This document shows positions 29,317 through 38,832 of a DNA stretch of 64,000 nt, one piece after another (within the stretch, counting starts at the first letter, position 1; each line of letters starts with the position of its first letter). The notes under the pieces are model-generated. The model did not search any database. It saw nothing but the letters and a program-made list of their open reading frames with translations, and had not been told where the DNA came from. The position numbers and the translations under genes were made by a program. Location of the stretch: the NCBI RefSeq assembly GCF_009849585.1, contig NZ_VCRN01000008.1, positions 118,808 through 182,807 of the forward strand, in the 5' to 3' direction. This DNA is from Bacillus sp. ZZV12-4809. Lineage in GTDB: Bacteria; Bacillota; Bacilli; Bacillales; Cytobacillaceae.

Positions 29317-29823
29317 TTACGCCTCCTTTCGCGGTTCAGCCTTGCCTAAATACAAAAAGCCATCTTTTTCTGTGTAAGGGAATACATCAAGTGATGCAAC
29401 CGGCGGTGTACCTGGAACGTTTGTCCCATCTTTTGTATAAAGACCGCCATGGCAAGGGCAATAGAAATGATCAGGGTTTGACTTGTCAGTATTCCAGTCA
29501 ACTACGCACCCTAAATGCTTACATACTGGAGACAATGCAACAATTTCACCTTTATCATCCTTATAAACCCAAGCAGTGCCGGTAACTTCGGATGTGTACC
29601 ATGCATCCTGCTGCTCGTAAGTGTAATCAACCCTTGTCGGCTTTTCGGTAATTTCAGCCACTTTTTGCTTTGTTGGAATAAAATCACTTTCACCAGCTGC
29701 CTGTAACACAGGATCAACCGCAAAACGGACCATCGGCATAAGCATGCCTGCTGCCATGAAACCGCCTACACCAGTAAGTGTATAGTTCAGGAATTGACGT
29801 CTAGAAACTCGATTTTTGCTCAT
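29317..29823 (-). CDS. qcrA: Menaquinol-cytochrome c reductase, Rieske iron-sulfur subunit
   Basis: A 168-residue protein with a twin-arginine type N-terminus (SRRQFLNY, then a hydrophobic anchor to about 35) and the Rieske [2Fe-2S] motifs CKHLGC and CPCHGG. It accepts electrons from menaquinol on the outer side of the membrane. It is the first gene of qcrABC, with a clear promoter upstream. Confidence 0.97.
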   Translation of the reverse strand: MSKNRVSRRQFLNYTLTGVGGFMAAGMLMPMVRFAVDPVLQAAGESDFIPTKQKVAEITEKPTRVDYTYEQQDAWYTSEVTGTAWVYKDDKGEIVALSPVCKHLGCVVDWNTDKSNPDHFYCPCHGGLYTKDGTNVPGTPPVASLDVFPYTEKDGFLYLGKAEPRKEA

Positions 29824-29896
29824 ACTTTTCCCCCCTCTATTATGAAGTTAAGTCCAACGGACAAAATTCAACACAATATAAAACTAGGACATAACA

Positions 29897-29925
29897 ATGA
29901 TATATCAATCTTTATTCAAGGTCAA
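29897..29925 (-). promoter_or_regulatory. SigA-type promoter of qcrABC
   Basis: TTGACC (29925-29920), a 17-base spacer, TATCAT (29902-29897), about 75 bases before qcrA. Confidence 0.65.
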
Positions 29926-29972
29926 TATAATCCTTTGGCGAATCATGTAAATAGAGCGACTTAACATTCACA

Positions 29973-30437
29973 CTATTCACCATTTTGCCACTTTTGCACG
30001 AAAAGATTCAGCAGCTGTTTCACCTGGTCATCCAAAATGGAATTCCGATAATTTTCATCCATATGCTCAAGAGGCAGGGATGGCAGCCAGATCAGGCCTC
30101 CTTCCAGCCGGTCTTCGAACGTTTTCCACATACTGTCCGAAGTTAAAAGGAAAATATGCTTAAATCCCTGTGCTTTCAATTCTGATTCCCATTGGCCCAA
30201 GCCGCTGATCAGGCTCTCTTCTGATGCCGATTTAAGGTAAGCATATCCTGGCAGCATGATGAGACGTCCTCTGAATTGCCGTTCAAGCTGAACACTTAGA
30301 AGCGAAATAAATTCTGTCATGGCTACAGACTGTTTGATATCATCGCCAAATGATACAGGAAGGAGAGGCAGAACAGCAGTGTCTACATATTGCCTTTCTT
30401 TAAGGAACATCTCGATATCCTGTGATATCCATTTCAT
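29973..30437 (-). CDS. ypiF: YpiF, DUF2487 protein
   Basis: A 154-residue cytosolic protein of unknown function beside qcrA, as in B. subtilis. The ATG at 30437 is eight bases after GGAG; the frame opens earlier with a GTG inside the ribosome site. No catalytic motif is recognisable. A terminator separates it from ypiB upstream. Confidence 0.8.
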   Translation of the reverse strand: MKWISQDIEMFLKERQYVDTAVLPLLPVSFGDDIKQSVAMTEFISLLSVQLERQFRGRLIMLPGYAYLKSASEESLISGLGQWESELKAQGFKHIFLLTSDSMWKTFEDRLEGGLIWLPSLPLEHMDENYRNSILDDQVKQLLNLFVQKWQNGE

Positions 30438-30524
30438 ATCATTCACTCCATTACATATATTTGCCTTCCTTAATATATCATTAATGATTGGACTGCTTCA
30501 AATCAGAAAATGCAGGCAAAATAA

Positions 30525-30552
30525 GAGCCCTGCTTTTATAAAAGCAAGGCTT
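30525..30552 (-). terminator. Terminator of ypiB
   Basis: AGCCCTGCTTTT pairs with AAAAGCAAGGCT, followed by CTTATTTTG on the minus strand. Confidence 0.7.
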
Positions 30553-31096
30553 AAGTAGTTTCTAATCTATTCAGCTGCTGAGTCAAAACGTTAAATGCTT
30601 TTTTATCCTGCTTATCCAATGCTTCATCAATAAGCTCAAGGAGTTTTTCTCTTCTGAACTTTTCCAGGCTTTCTGTCAGGAACCTTTCGGCAATCAGCCG
30701 GTCCTTTTCGTTTATCTGAAGTGTCTTTGGCATAAAGGGATTTTCCTCCATGACAGCTGCATATTGATGGGCCTTATTTGAAGCATGGAAATTAAGCTGT
30801 ATATAGATCTCTTCATCCCTGTTTAAGCGGATATCATGGAAGGACTTCTCCGCATCTGTGGTCATTACATTCTCTTTGTAAAAACGGAATGGAACTTCAT
30901 CCACACAATGGGTCGACATGATCAGGCCTCTTGGACAATACTGGGCCTGTTCCACAAAATGCACCTTCTCCATAAGCTGGTCATGACTCATCAAATAATT
31001 GAGAATCCAAACACACTCTCTTCTTTTGAGCTGATAATGGTTTAAAAACCAGCGGATAAAATCTTTCTTCTCGTTGACAGATACAGGGGTCGCCAT
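30551..31096 (-). CDS. ypiB: YpiB, UPF0302 protein
   Basis: A 181-residue conserved protein with [23 protein letters not shown] near the N-terminus, typical of the UPF0302 family. It has no membrane segment; function is not established from sequence. It follows ypiA by 79 bases. Confidence 0.88.
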   Translation of the reverse strand: MATPVSVNEKKDFIRWFLNHYQLKRRECVWILNYLMSHDQLMEKVHFVEQAQYCPRGLIMSTHCVDEVPFRFYKENVMTTDAEKSFHDIRLNRDEEIYIQLNFHASNKAHQYAAVMEENPFMPKTLQINEKDRLIAERFLTESLEKFRREKLLELIDEALDKQDKKAFNVLTQQLNRLETT

Positions 31097-31175
31097 TTTT
31101 GATTCCCTCCTCTGCTTAAGGACAAATTTGGTCTTACTGGATTACATTAAGGCCACTTATAGAAACCTGCCTTAT

Positions 31176-32438
31176 TTAATCAAGAAAATCATCCGTGAGT
31201 CGCTGCAGCATATCCAGATATTCTTCATTGCCGGGCTCCAGTTTGATTAATGTATTAAAAATTTCGGCAGCCTCTTCCCTTTTTCCTTCCTCAGTTAAAA
31301 AATATCCGTAATCTGAAAGAAAATCCGGCTGCTGTTTAAAGAAAGTATATGCAAGCTGATATCTGTTTAATGCCTCTGAATATTCCTCTATATGCTGAAA
31401 AGCAAGGGCTGAATCCCATATAAGCTGTGGTTCTTCAAGCTCGTTCAGCATTTCAGTAATTTCGATTACATCTTCATATCTTTCCTGCTGGAGAAGAAGC
31501 TTATTTAAAAGAATTGCTGCCTGGACATATTCGGGATCAAGTGCAAGAGCCTGCCTGAACATATCTTCTGCTTCTTTTTCATTGCCATTTTTCAGGGCAA
31601 GTTTGCCGCCATAGAAGTATAGTTCTTTGTTAAATTCGTCCTGTTTTATGCCTTCCTTGACCGCTTCCAGACCGCTGCCGGCTTCTTCCTCCCGCTCGTA
31701 TGCCTGGGCAAGGTATAAATACAGGGAATGGTACTCAGGGTCGAGCTCCTTCAGTTCAGTCAATTTTTCAATAGCAGTGCGGTTAAATCCGGCTTGCAGC
31801 GCTGTGAAAGCATAACTGAAAAGGGTATTAATCTCCAGCTTGTCTTCAAGCGCTTTTTCATAATATGGAAGGGCATCTTCAAATGCGCCACCCGCGCTGA
31901 GGATATCCGCCAATCTCTGATTTACATTTATGCCTGCAATGATTTCTTCTTTCCTGAGAACAGCTTCATAAATCCGCTTTGCTTCCAGGAATCTTCCCTG
32001 CTCTGCATATAGTTCACCCAGGGCAAAATCTACAATTACCTCATCAGGCAATAATTCCTTTGCTTTCAGGAGCTTTTGTTCGCTGACCTCAAACAGACCA
32101 TCCATTTGATAAAGGTCTGCTAATAATAGAAGCGATTGCGGAAAGCTCGGATCATGTTCATGTATTCTTTCAAGGACGAGGATAGCCTCCTCCTCATTTC
32201 CCAGATCAATATGAGTTTCGGCCAGCAGAACGAGCAGTTCCCCTTCTTCCGGATAGGCTTCCAGAAGCCGTTCATATAAGGCTTTTGATTCCTCAAGGAA
32301 TCCATACTGGAACAATTCTTCTGCCAGCAGGAACCTTTCTTCATGGGAACCATCCAGCAGTATTTGCTGATAGCTCTCCAATGCTTCTTCATGATGACCA
32401 TTTTCTAAAAGAGTGATGATTTTATTTACTTTATCCAT
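31176..32438 (-). CDS. ypiA: YpiA, tetratricopeptide-repeat protein
   Basis: A 420-residue acidic cytosolic protein built from about ten or eleven TPR-like helical pairs (for example AETHIDLGNEEEAILVLE and DLYQMDGLFEVSEQKLL). Such repeats bind partner proteins; the partner is not known. Length and position before ypiB match YpiA. It starts 19 bases after the amidohydrolase-like gene. Confidence 0.88.
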   Translation of the reverse strand: MDKVNKIITLLENGHHEEALESYQQILLDGSHEERFLLAEELFQYGFLEESKALYERLLEAYPEEGELLVLLAETHIDLGNEEEAILVLERIHEHDPSFPQSLLLLADLYQMDGLFEVSEQKLLKAKELLPDEVIVDFALGELYAEQGRFLEAKRIYEAVLRKEEIIAGINVNQRLADILSAGGAFEDALPYYEKALEDKLEINTLFSYAFTALQAGFNRTAIEKLTELKELDPEYHSLYLYLAQAYEREEEAGSGLEAVKEGIKQDEFNKELYFYGGKLALKNGNEKEAEDMFRQALALDPEYVQAAILLNKLLLQQERYEDVIEITEMLNELEEPQLIWDSALAFQHIEEYSEALNRYQLAYTFFKQQPDFLSDYGYFLTEEGKREEAAEIFNTLIKLEPGNEEYLDMLQRLTDDFLD

Positions 32439-32457
32439 ACTAAATTCCTTTCGAATG

Positions 32458-33363
32458 CTAATCGGCTATTTTAAAATAAGCTGGTGTCCTGATTTTAACA
32501 TGCTCTCCAAAACCTGAACGAAAAATCACTTCTTGTCCGGCTCTGATCACTTTTCCCTTCACTACAGTGACAGCAAGTTTATCTCTATGATAATGAAACA
32601 GCTGTGATTCTTCAACGGTAAGGCCTTCTTCAGGCTTTTCATAAAAATTATAACTGACTTCTCCGCCCTGATGAATATTTCCTTTTAAAGGGTAAATTCC
32701 TGCTTTGGATAGCACTGACCGCGGAAGAGGCTCCTGTTCAATCAGCTCATTCGGCATCGAAGGAATTTTCTCTTCCTTCATCATTTTTGTCCATATAGTA
32801 TTTATTCTGCCTTTCTCCTTTTCATTCCTGCCTGCAAAGATGGGTGCAAGCGGACAATTATAAGGAAACATTGCTTCTCGCAGCCATCCCCATGGTACTT
32901 GTTCAAGTTCCTTTGCATTCTGTATTTCAACAAAAACAACAGGAACCCTTTCTCTTTTGCATTTTCTAATAAAAGAAGGGGTGAGGAGACGGACTGGAAT
33001 TTTCACACCAATGATATAATCTATTGGACTGCTTAACAAACTGGCCTTACAGCTTTTAAGATTGCTCTTTAAAGCGTATTCATGCTTTACAGGTACAGCT
33101 GTCAGGAAGGCTGTACATCCTTTTAATATGAACTCCCGAATATAATACTCTTTGAGTTCTGAAAAAGGCCCTTCCAGCGGGATAGATGTATCCAGAACCA
33201 CAAATCCTGCAGACATAATAAATGCGCCTGCATCCATTCTCGTAAACTGAAACCTTTTCAATTCAGCCTGCATTAGAGAAATCTCATTATTTCTGATCAC
33301 CATTGATGTTTTTGACAGCTTGTCTTCCTTTAACAGATTTGCATTCTCAATTATATATGTCAT
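32458..33363 (-). CDS. Degenerate amidohydrolase-like protein (301 aa)
   Basis: The ends resemble the composite beta-sandwich of metal-dependent amidohydrolases: N-terminal IIENANLLKEDKL...MVIRNNEI and C-terminal LAVTVVKGKVIRAGQEVIF. In the NagA-like part, the region that should read GF(I/V)DxHxH is GFVVLDTSI, followed by KGCTAFLTAV, which recalls the HGTTSFLPT stretch of NagA. Metal-ligand histidines are missing, so I infer a non-catalytic relative. It sits between aroA and ypiA; I do not know a named homologue. Confidence 0.65.
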   Translation of the reverse strand: MTYIIENANLLKEDKLSKTSMVIRNNEISLMQAELKRFQFTRMDAGAFIMSAGFVVLDTSIPLEGPFSELKEYYIREFILKGCTAFLTAVPVKHEYALKSNLKSCKASLLSSPIDYIIGVKIPVRLLTPSFIRKCKRERVPVVFVEIQNAKELEQVPWGWLREAMFPYNCPLAPIFAGRNEKEKGRINTIWTKMMKEEKIPSMPNELIEQEPLPRSVLSKAGIYPLKGNIHQGGEVSYNFYEKPEEGLTVEESQLFHYHRDKLAVTVVKGKVIRAGQEVIFRSGFGEHVKIRTPAYFKIAD

Positions 33364-33432
33364 AAAACCACCCTCTTAAACGGTCTTATGACAAGCTATG
33401 AAATTTTCACATAAATATGACTGCTTAAATAG

Positions 33433-33463
33433 AAAAAGAGCTGCAGGAATACAGCTCTTTTTT
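33433..33463 (-). terminator. Terminator of tyrA-aroA
   Basis: AAAAAGAGCTG/CAGCTCTTTTT with an eight-base loop, 14 bases past the aroA stop. Confidence 0.85.
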
Positions 33464-33476
33464 CAATGAAGATATA

Positions 33477-34769
33477 TCAATCTGAAATAAGGCTATCTAA
33501 ATGATCAAAAAACGACGGATAGGATACAGAAATTGCTTCTTTCTGCTGAAGCTGGACTTCACCCTTAGAAATGGCAGCAGCAACTGCCAGCATCATGCCG
33601 ATCCGGTGGTCTCCATGGCTTGAAACTGTTCCCCCTGAAAGAGATGATTTTCCCTTGATGACCATTCCATCTTCTGTAGCTGTAATCACGGCTCCAAGCT
33701 TTGATAGTTCATTGACAACTGTATCAATGCGATTCGTTTCCTTAACCTTTAGCTCCTCCGCATCCTTAATTACTGTTTCTCCCTCTGCTTGTGTTGCAAG
33801 CAGAGCAATAATAGGAATTTCATCAATAAGCCGGGGAATAAGCGACCCTTCAATAACAGTTCCCTTTAGATTGGAAGTTCTGATGGTAATATCTCCTGCA
33901 GGCTCGGCAGATCCATTTTCATACGGCTCAATGCTGATATCCGCACCCATCTGCTCTAATACGTCAATAATACCGGTTCTTGTAGGGTTCAATCCAACGT
34001 TACGTAATGTAATCTCACTATCCGGTACGATGGCTCCAGCAGCTAGGAAGAAAGCAGCAGAAGATATGTCACCTGGAACGTGAATTTCTGTCCCTGTCAG
34101 TGTTTGGCCTCCTTGAACCCTGATTGCTTGCCCGTCAGCTGCAACTTCCCCTCCAAATTGTGTGATCATTCTTTCAGTATGATCACGTGTCTTCACAGGT
34201 TCAATAATGACTGTTTCCCCGCTTGCCTGCAGACCGGCAAAGAGCAGTGATGATTTAACCTGTGCACTCGCGACAGGAAGCTCATATGCTATTCCTGATA
34301 ATGGGCCTCCAATGACTGATAATGGGGTGAATTCACCATTCTTCCTCCCATGGATCTTCGCACCAAATAAACCTAGCGGCGCGGTCACTCTTGTCATTGG
34401 CCTTTTGGCAATTGATTCATCACCGACAAGCACTGAATGGAACGGGCGCCCAGCCAGAATCCCCATCATAAGGCGTATGGTTGTACCGGAATTGCCAACG
34501 TCCAGAATACCATCCGGTTCCTGTAATCCATCCATTCCCTGCCCTATAATCGTCACTTGATTGCCTTCCTGCTCAATAGTTACCCCCAGCTTGCGGAAGC
34601 AGGCTATCGTACTCAGACAGTCCTCTCCGAGCAAAAAATTAGTTACAACTGTCTTCCCCTTTGCAATTGACCCAAACATTACAGAACGATGAGATATGGA
34701 TTTATCACCAGGTACCGCTATTTCTCCGCTTAATCCTTTTAGATCTGATTTCAATTTTGCCGGAATCAT
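33477..34769 (-). CDS. aroA: 5-enolpyruvylshikimate-3-phosphate synthase
   Basis: Sixth step of the shikimate pathway (called aroE in B. subtilis). The 430-residue protein has GDKSISHR near 20-28, [16 protein letters not shown] and the ETNRIDT motif. The start has only GGGTG-like pairing, and the ATG follows directly on a small candidate reading frame ending at 34770, so translation may be coupled. Confidence 0.96.
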   Translation of the reverse strand: MIPAKLKSDLKGLSGEIAVPGDKSISHRSVMFGSIAKGKTVVTNFLLGEDCLSTIACFRKLGVTIEQEGNQVTIIGQGMDGLQEPDGILDVGNSGTTIRLMMGILAGRPFHSVLVGDESIAKRPMTRVTAPLGLFGAKIHGRKNGEFTPLSVIGGPLSGIAYELPVASAQVKSSLLFAGLQASGETVIIEPVKTRDHTERMITQFGGEVAADGQAIRVQGGQTLTGTEIHVPGDISSAAFFLAAGAIVPDSEITLRNVGLNPTRTGIIDVLEQMGADISIEPYENGSAEPAGDITIRTSNLKGTVIEGSLIPRLIDEIPIIALLATQAEGETVIKDAEELKVKETNRIDTVVNELSKLGAVITATEDGMVIKGKSSLSGGTVSSHGDHRIGMMLAVAAAISKGEVQLQQKEAISVSYPSFFDHLDSLISD

Positions 34770-34949
34770 CTATAAACACCCTTTGCTGGTTTGATAAAGT
34801 AAAACTCCAATAGTGGGAAGTGCTTTTCTCCCTGCTGAAACAATCAGTTTGCCACCGCTTATCCGGACTTGATTCCTGATTCTTAAAGCAGGGTCTAACC
34901 GCCCGTTAGACTGTGACAAATTTGTTTTACAGGCCGATTGTTGTTTCAT
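34770..34949 (-). CDS. Candidate small basic protein between tyrA and aroA (59 aa)
   Basis: An ATG frame overlapping the last 23 bases of tyrA and ending with TAG directly before the aroA ATG. GGAGAAG lies about 11 bases upstream. The product is basic, with no recognised family. It may be a coupling leader for aroA or a chance frame; B. subtilis is not known to me to carry it. Confidence 0.3.
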   Translation of the reverse strand: MKQQSACKTNLSQSNGRLDPALRIRNQVRISGGKLIVSAGRKALPTIGVLLYQTSKGCL

Positions 34950-36033
34950 AGCTTGTATACTTCTCCAGGCAAGTGATTGCCCGATCCCGGTCCTCTTCCG
35001 TTTGAAAACTGATAACCAGGACTCCATAAATTTCTTCTCTTGTCTCCAGGATTCGAATATTCGTTATGCTTATTTCTTCCTTGGCCAAATATCCAGTGAT
35101 TTCAGAAATGACACCAGGGTAGTCCGGTACATCCACGAAAAGGTCATAAAATGCAGGAATTGCTCCCTTTTCTTTTTGCGGCAGATCATCCCTGAACGTT
35201 TTCGCATGGGAAAAATAGTCAAAAATGCCCTCACTATTTTCCTGTTTGAGGATGGATTTCACTATCTCCATTTCTTCCTGCCAATCTTCCATTAACTTAA
35301 GCAGCACCTCTTTATTCTGGAGCAGAATATCCCTCCACATGGCCGGGCTGCTGGAGGCAATCCTGGTAATATCCCTAAAGCCTCCAGCTGCCAGTCTTGG
35401 AATCAGCTTGTGCGTACGGCTTGTTTTTTCCGCCTGATGCACAAGGGAAGCAGCTATCACATGCGGAAAATGGCTGACGATACCGGTTATATAATCATGT
35501 TCATCAGGAGCAATGGTAAGAAATTTCGCTTTAGTCCCTGAAAGCCATTCTTTTAACCTTTCAACTTCAGCCGCAGGAATATGTTCCTCAGGAGTGAGCA
35601 GATAAAAGGCATTTTCAAAAAGCAAATCTTTTGCTGCTGTCACACCGCTCTTGTGGGATCCTGCCATTGGGTGTCCTCCAATAAAGGTAATTCCTTTTTC
35701 CTTTAGCACCTTTGCACAGCTGACAATTTCTTTTTTTGTGCTGCCTGCATCCGAAATGATGACATTGTCTTTCAAATCACATTCTTTTAATATATGTATA
35801 ACTTTTTGAGTTTCCTGTACAGGTGCAGCTATTAAAATTAAATCTGCATCCCTCGCCCCATCTTTAATAGTAGCAGAAATTTCGTCTGCGACCCCCAGCA
35901 TCTCGGCAAGGCGCCCCTGCTCTTTATTTACATCAAAGCCGATGATCAGGCTATCTCTATGCTTCCTTTTTATTGACAGGGCCAATGAACCTCCGATCAG
36001 CCCAAGGCCAATAATAAAAATTTTTCCTCTCAT
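34927..36033 (-). CDS. tyrA: Prephenate dehydrogenase with ACT domain
   Basis: NAD-dependent step to 4-hydroxyphenylpyruvate for tyrosine. The 368-residue protein has the Rossmann motif GLGLIGGSLALS (9-20), the GGHPMAGSHKSG substrate motif and a C-terminal ACT domain (about 295-368) for tyrosine feedback. A hairpin separates it from hisC upstream. Confidence 0.95.
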   Translation of the reverse strand: MRGKIFIIGLGLIGGSLALSIKRKHRDSLIIGFDVNKEQGRLAEMLGVADEISATIKDGARDADLILIAAPVQETQKVIHILKECDLKDNVIISDAGSTKKEIVSCAKVLKEKGITFIGGHPMAGSHKSGVTAAKDLLFENAFYLLTPEEHIPAAEVERLKEWLSGTKAKFLTIAPDEHDYITGIVSHFPHVIAASLVHQAEKTSRTHKLIPRLAAGGFRDITRIASSSPAMWRDILLQNKEVLLKLMEDWQEEMEIVKSILKQENSEGIFDYFSHAKTFRDDLPQKEKGAIPAFYDLFVDVPDYPGVISEITGYLAKEEISITNIRILETREEIYGVLVISFQTEEDRDRAITCLEKYTSYETTIGL

Positions 36034-36050
36034 CCTCTCACCACCTTTAT

Positions 36051-36086
36051 TAAAAATAATTCAGAGGCATCATGATGCCTCTGAAT
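36051..36086 (-). terminator. Terminator-like perfect hairpin between hisC and tyrA
   Basis: ATTCAGAGGCAT/ATGCCTCTGAAT is a perfect 12-bp stem with a CATG loop, followed on the minus strand by TATTTTTA. It could stop or attenuate hisC transcripts before tyrA. Confidence 0.75.
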
Positions 36087-36128
36087 GGATATCGAAAAGT
36101 ATTTAATACTGCTAACCCCAGCGAGTGC

Positions 36129-37229
36129 CTACAAGGCTGCTGCCTGCTTTGCAAGGTATTGATCCATTGCGCTAAGCACACCCTCATTCTGTTCCTTAGA
36201 ACCAACGGTGACACGGACATAACCTGGGAAGCCAAGTGCCTTGCCTGAGCGCACAATATACCCTCTTTCAAGCAAAAATTGAAACACCTCATCAGAATCG
36301 GCATTAAAATTGATTAATATGAAGTTTCCCTGTGATGGGTAATAATCCAGTCCATTCTCTTCACAGTAAGCATAAAACTGTTCCAGCCCTTCACGATTTT
36401 TCCGTTTGCATTCTTCAATGAAATTCTGGTCCTCTATGGCAGCAGCTGCTGCAGCCTGGGCAAACTTGTTGACATTAAACGGCTCCCTTACCGGTTCGAG
36501 CGCTTTAATCGTTTGAGAATTTGCAATTCCATAGCCTACCCGAAGGCTCGCTAAGCCATAAATTTTGGAGAATGTACGCAGGACAATCAAATTTTCATAA
36601 TTTCGGATTAAATCCAATGAATTGACGTAATCCTCTGCTGTTACATATTCATAATAAGCCTCATCAAGGACAATCAATACATCCTGAGGCACCTTTTGCA
36701 GGAAAGAAAGTAATGCAGACTCATTAATATAGTTCCCGGTCGGATTGTTTGGACTGCATACCCATACTACAGCTGTTTTTTCATCGATCGCAGCGAGCAT
36801 TCCTTCAAGATCATGCTCCCCTTCAACTAATGGAATTTCTCTGATTTCCGCACCTTCCACTACAGCATTATGCCTATATTGCGGAAATGTTGGCGCAGCC
36901 ATAACCGTATTGGTTTCCGGACTTAATAGGGCTCTCGAAATCATTTGAATTATTTCATCTGAACCGTTGCCAAAGATCAGCTGATCTTCCTGTACGCTTA
37001 AATGACCAGCCAAAACCGAGCGCAGCTCAGAAGCATATCCATCGGGATAGAGCGCAAAAAATGATGGAGACTGATTCATTGTAAAAAGAACTTTTTCAGA
37101 GCATCCAAAAGGATTCTCATTTGAAGCAAGCTTCACAATTTTATCCAGACCATATTCTTTTTTTACTTGATCAATTGATTTTCCCGGCTGGTAAGAAGTT
37201 AAATTCAACAGCTGTTCCTTCCACTTCAT
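36129..37229 (-). CDS. hisC: Histidinol-phosphate/aromatic aminotransferase
   Basis: A class I PLP aminotransferase serving histidine synthesis and, in Bacillus, the last transamination of tyrosine and phenylalanine. The 366 residues include [16 protein letters not shown] and the PLP lysine in [23 protein letters not shown] precedes the ATG. It follows aroH directly, with no trp genes between them. Confidence 0.95.
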   Translation of the reverse strand: MKWKEQLLNLTSYQPGKSIDQVKKEYGLDKIVKLASNENPFGCSEKVLFTMNQSPSFFALYPDGYASELRSVLAGHLSVQEDQLIFGNGSDEIIQMISRALLSPETNTVMAAPTFPQYRHNAVVEGAEIREIPLVEGEHDLEGMLAAIDEKTAVVWVCSPNNPTGNYINESALLSFLQKVPQDVLIVLDEAYYEYVTAEDYVNSLDLIRNYENLIVLRTFSKIYGLASLRVGYGIANSQTIKALEPVREPFNVNKFAQAAAAAAIEDQNFIEECKRKNREGLEQFYAYCEENGLDYYPSQGNFILINFNADSDEVFQFLLERGYIVRSGKALGFPGYVRVTVGSKEQNEGVLSAMDQYLAKQAAAL

Positions 37230-37304
37230 TTAAATCCACCTCTTTTTTTTATCACTTTCACTTGTTTTCGCATTAAAATGTGATTGATCTGTCACTGCAT
37301 TATT

Positions 37305-37329
37305 ACAAAACTCTCCTTTAAGGAGAGTT
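37305..37329 (-). terminator. Terminator at the end of aroH
   Basis: AACTCTCCT/AGGAGAGTT is a nine-base stem followed on the minus strand by TTTTG. The aroH stop codon forms its loop. Confidence 0.65.
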
Positions 37330-37692
37330 CGTGGTGTTCAGATCTGGCCGAAGCCTGATGGCTCCACGCAAATAAATATGGCGGATATCCTTTTGAGGAA
37401 CATCCATATTCACATGCATCATAACCCTGATACAATTGGGGAGTGATCCCTCAACAGGGATTTCGCTCATGCACATGACTGGAACATATGTCCAGCCCTC
37501 TATTGAACGCATTGCCTTTGCGGGAAAGGCTGCTGTTAATTCTTCCGTAACGGATATAAAGACAGAAGCAACATCATCAGGTACAATCTCATTCTCCTGA
37601 ATCATCTGCCTGATGAGCAGCTCAGTCGCTTCTAATATCTCAGCCTCACAATTCTGTTCTACGGTGACGGCTCCCCTCACCCCTCGGATCAC
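37318..37692 (-). CDS. aroH: Chorismate mutase (AroH type)
   Basis: Converts chorismate to prephenate. The 124-residue monofunctional enzyme begins IRGVRGAVTVEQ, with the active-site Arg, and ends near LRPDL. I chose the GTG at 37692, eight bases after GGGAGG; the upstream GTG lies in the ribosome site. In B. subtilis trpEDCFBA follows, but here the next gene is hisC. Confidence 0.93.
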   Translation of the reverse strand: MIRGVRGAVTVEQNCEAEILEATELLIRQMIQENEIVPDDVASVFISVTEELTAAFPAKAMRSIEGWTYVPVMCMSEIPVEGSLPNCIRVMMHVNMDVPQKDIRHIYLRGAIRLRPDLNTTNSP

Positions 37693-37755
37693 TTGCAGCA
37701 CCTCCCAAAGCTGAATATCAGCCTTTTTATCTCTCAGTCATATACTCAAGCTTAT

Positions 37756-38832
37756 TTATTTTGTAAAAAGAGCAAGCTCCTGCAAAATCAGGTCATCAGA
37801 AGCCTGATATATGACAGGCTTACCCACTTCCTCTAAAAGAACAAAGCGGACATTTTGGCCTTCCGATTTTTTATCCTGTTTCATCCGGCCAAGCAGGTTT
37901 GAATGTGCTAAATCTTCCGGGAGATCTGTTTTGTAGCCCAGCTGTTCAAGCCAGCGCTTGAATTCGTTAATATCAAAGCAAAGGCCCAGCAGTGTTTTAC
38001 TTAATTGAAGTGCGAATAACATTCCTACTGCAACAGATTCGCCATGTGTCCATTCTCCATAGCCCTTCTCCGCTTCAATTGCATGGCCAAGCGTATGGCC
38101 GAAATTCAGAAATGCCCGAACTCCAGCCTCCTTTTCATCCTCTGCAACAATACTGCCTTTGATCTCTATTCCCTTTGTAAGCATCTTACTTACTTCATCA
38201 GGTGGAAGGCTCTCAAGGGAACGGATATTGTTTTTAAGGCTTAAATAAAAGTTCATATCATGTATCAGGCTATGTTTTATGACTTCTGCAAACCCAGAAC
38301 GCATCTCCTTTTGCGGGAGAGAATCAAGAAATGTCAGATCATAAAATACTGCCTGGGGCTGGTAAAAAGACCCTACCATATTTTTTCCTGAAGGATGGTT
38401 GATGGCCACCTTCCCTCCAACTGCGCTGTCATGTGCCAGGATGGTAGTCGGAATTTGAATGAAAGGTATTCCCCTCATAAATGTGGCTGCCACAAAACCT
38501 GCCAAATCTCCGACAGCTCCACCGCCAAACGCCAGGATAAGTGATTTTCGGTCAAGTTTATGTTCCAGCGCAAATGACAGGCATTGGTAGTATACTTCAA
38601 ATGTTTTGGCACTCTCGCCGCTTGGCACTGTACAGACCTTTGCCTCCATCCCGGTAAGTGCTGTTTCCAGCACTGGCAGATGTAAGCCCCGAACCGTTTC
38701 ATCGGTGATGATCATTAAATTCGTCAAGGCTGGAAAAGTATCTCTAATATAAGACCCCAATCCCTCAATTGCTCCAGTTCCTATATAAACTGGATAGGTC
38801 CTGTCAGGTGTTTTGATTAAAACCCTTTTCAT
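37756..38832 (-). CDS. aroB: 3-dehydroquinate synthase
   Basis: Second shikimate-pathway step, NAD and metal dependent. The 358 residues include GGGAVGDLAGFVAATFMRG near 103-121, the LAHDSAVGGKVAINHP motif and GHTLGHAIE with a zinc His. The ATG overlaps the aroC stop by one base. Confidence 0.96.
   Translation of the reverse strand: MKRVLIKTPDRTYPVYIGTGAIEGLGSYIRDTFPALTNLMIITDETVRGLHLPVLETALTGMEAKVCTVPSGESAKTFEVYYQCLSFALEHKLDRKSLILAFGGGAVGDLAGFVAATFMRGIPFIQIPTTILAHDSAVGGKVAINHPSGKNMVGSFYQPQAVFYDLTFLDSLPQKEMRSGFAEVIKHSLIHDMNFYLSLKNNIRSLESLPPDEVSKMLTKGIEIKGSIVAEDEKEAGVRAFLNFGHTLGHAIEAEKGYGEWTHGESVAVGMLFALQLSKTLLGLCFDINEFKRWLEQLGYKTDLPEDLAHSNLLGRMKQDKKSEGQNVRFVLLEEVGKPVIYQASDDLILQELALFTK

Noticed and set aside
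37230..37317. TRAP binding site before hisC
   Set aside because: I saw no series of GAG/TAG triplets at regular spacing on the minus strand.
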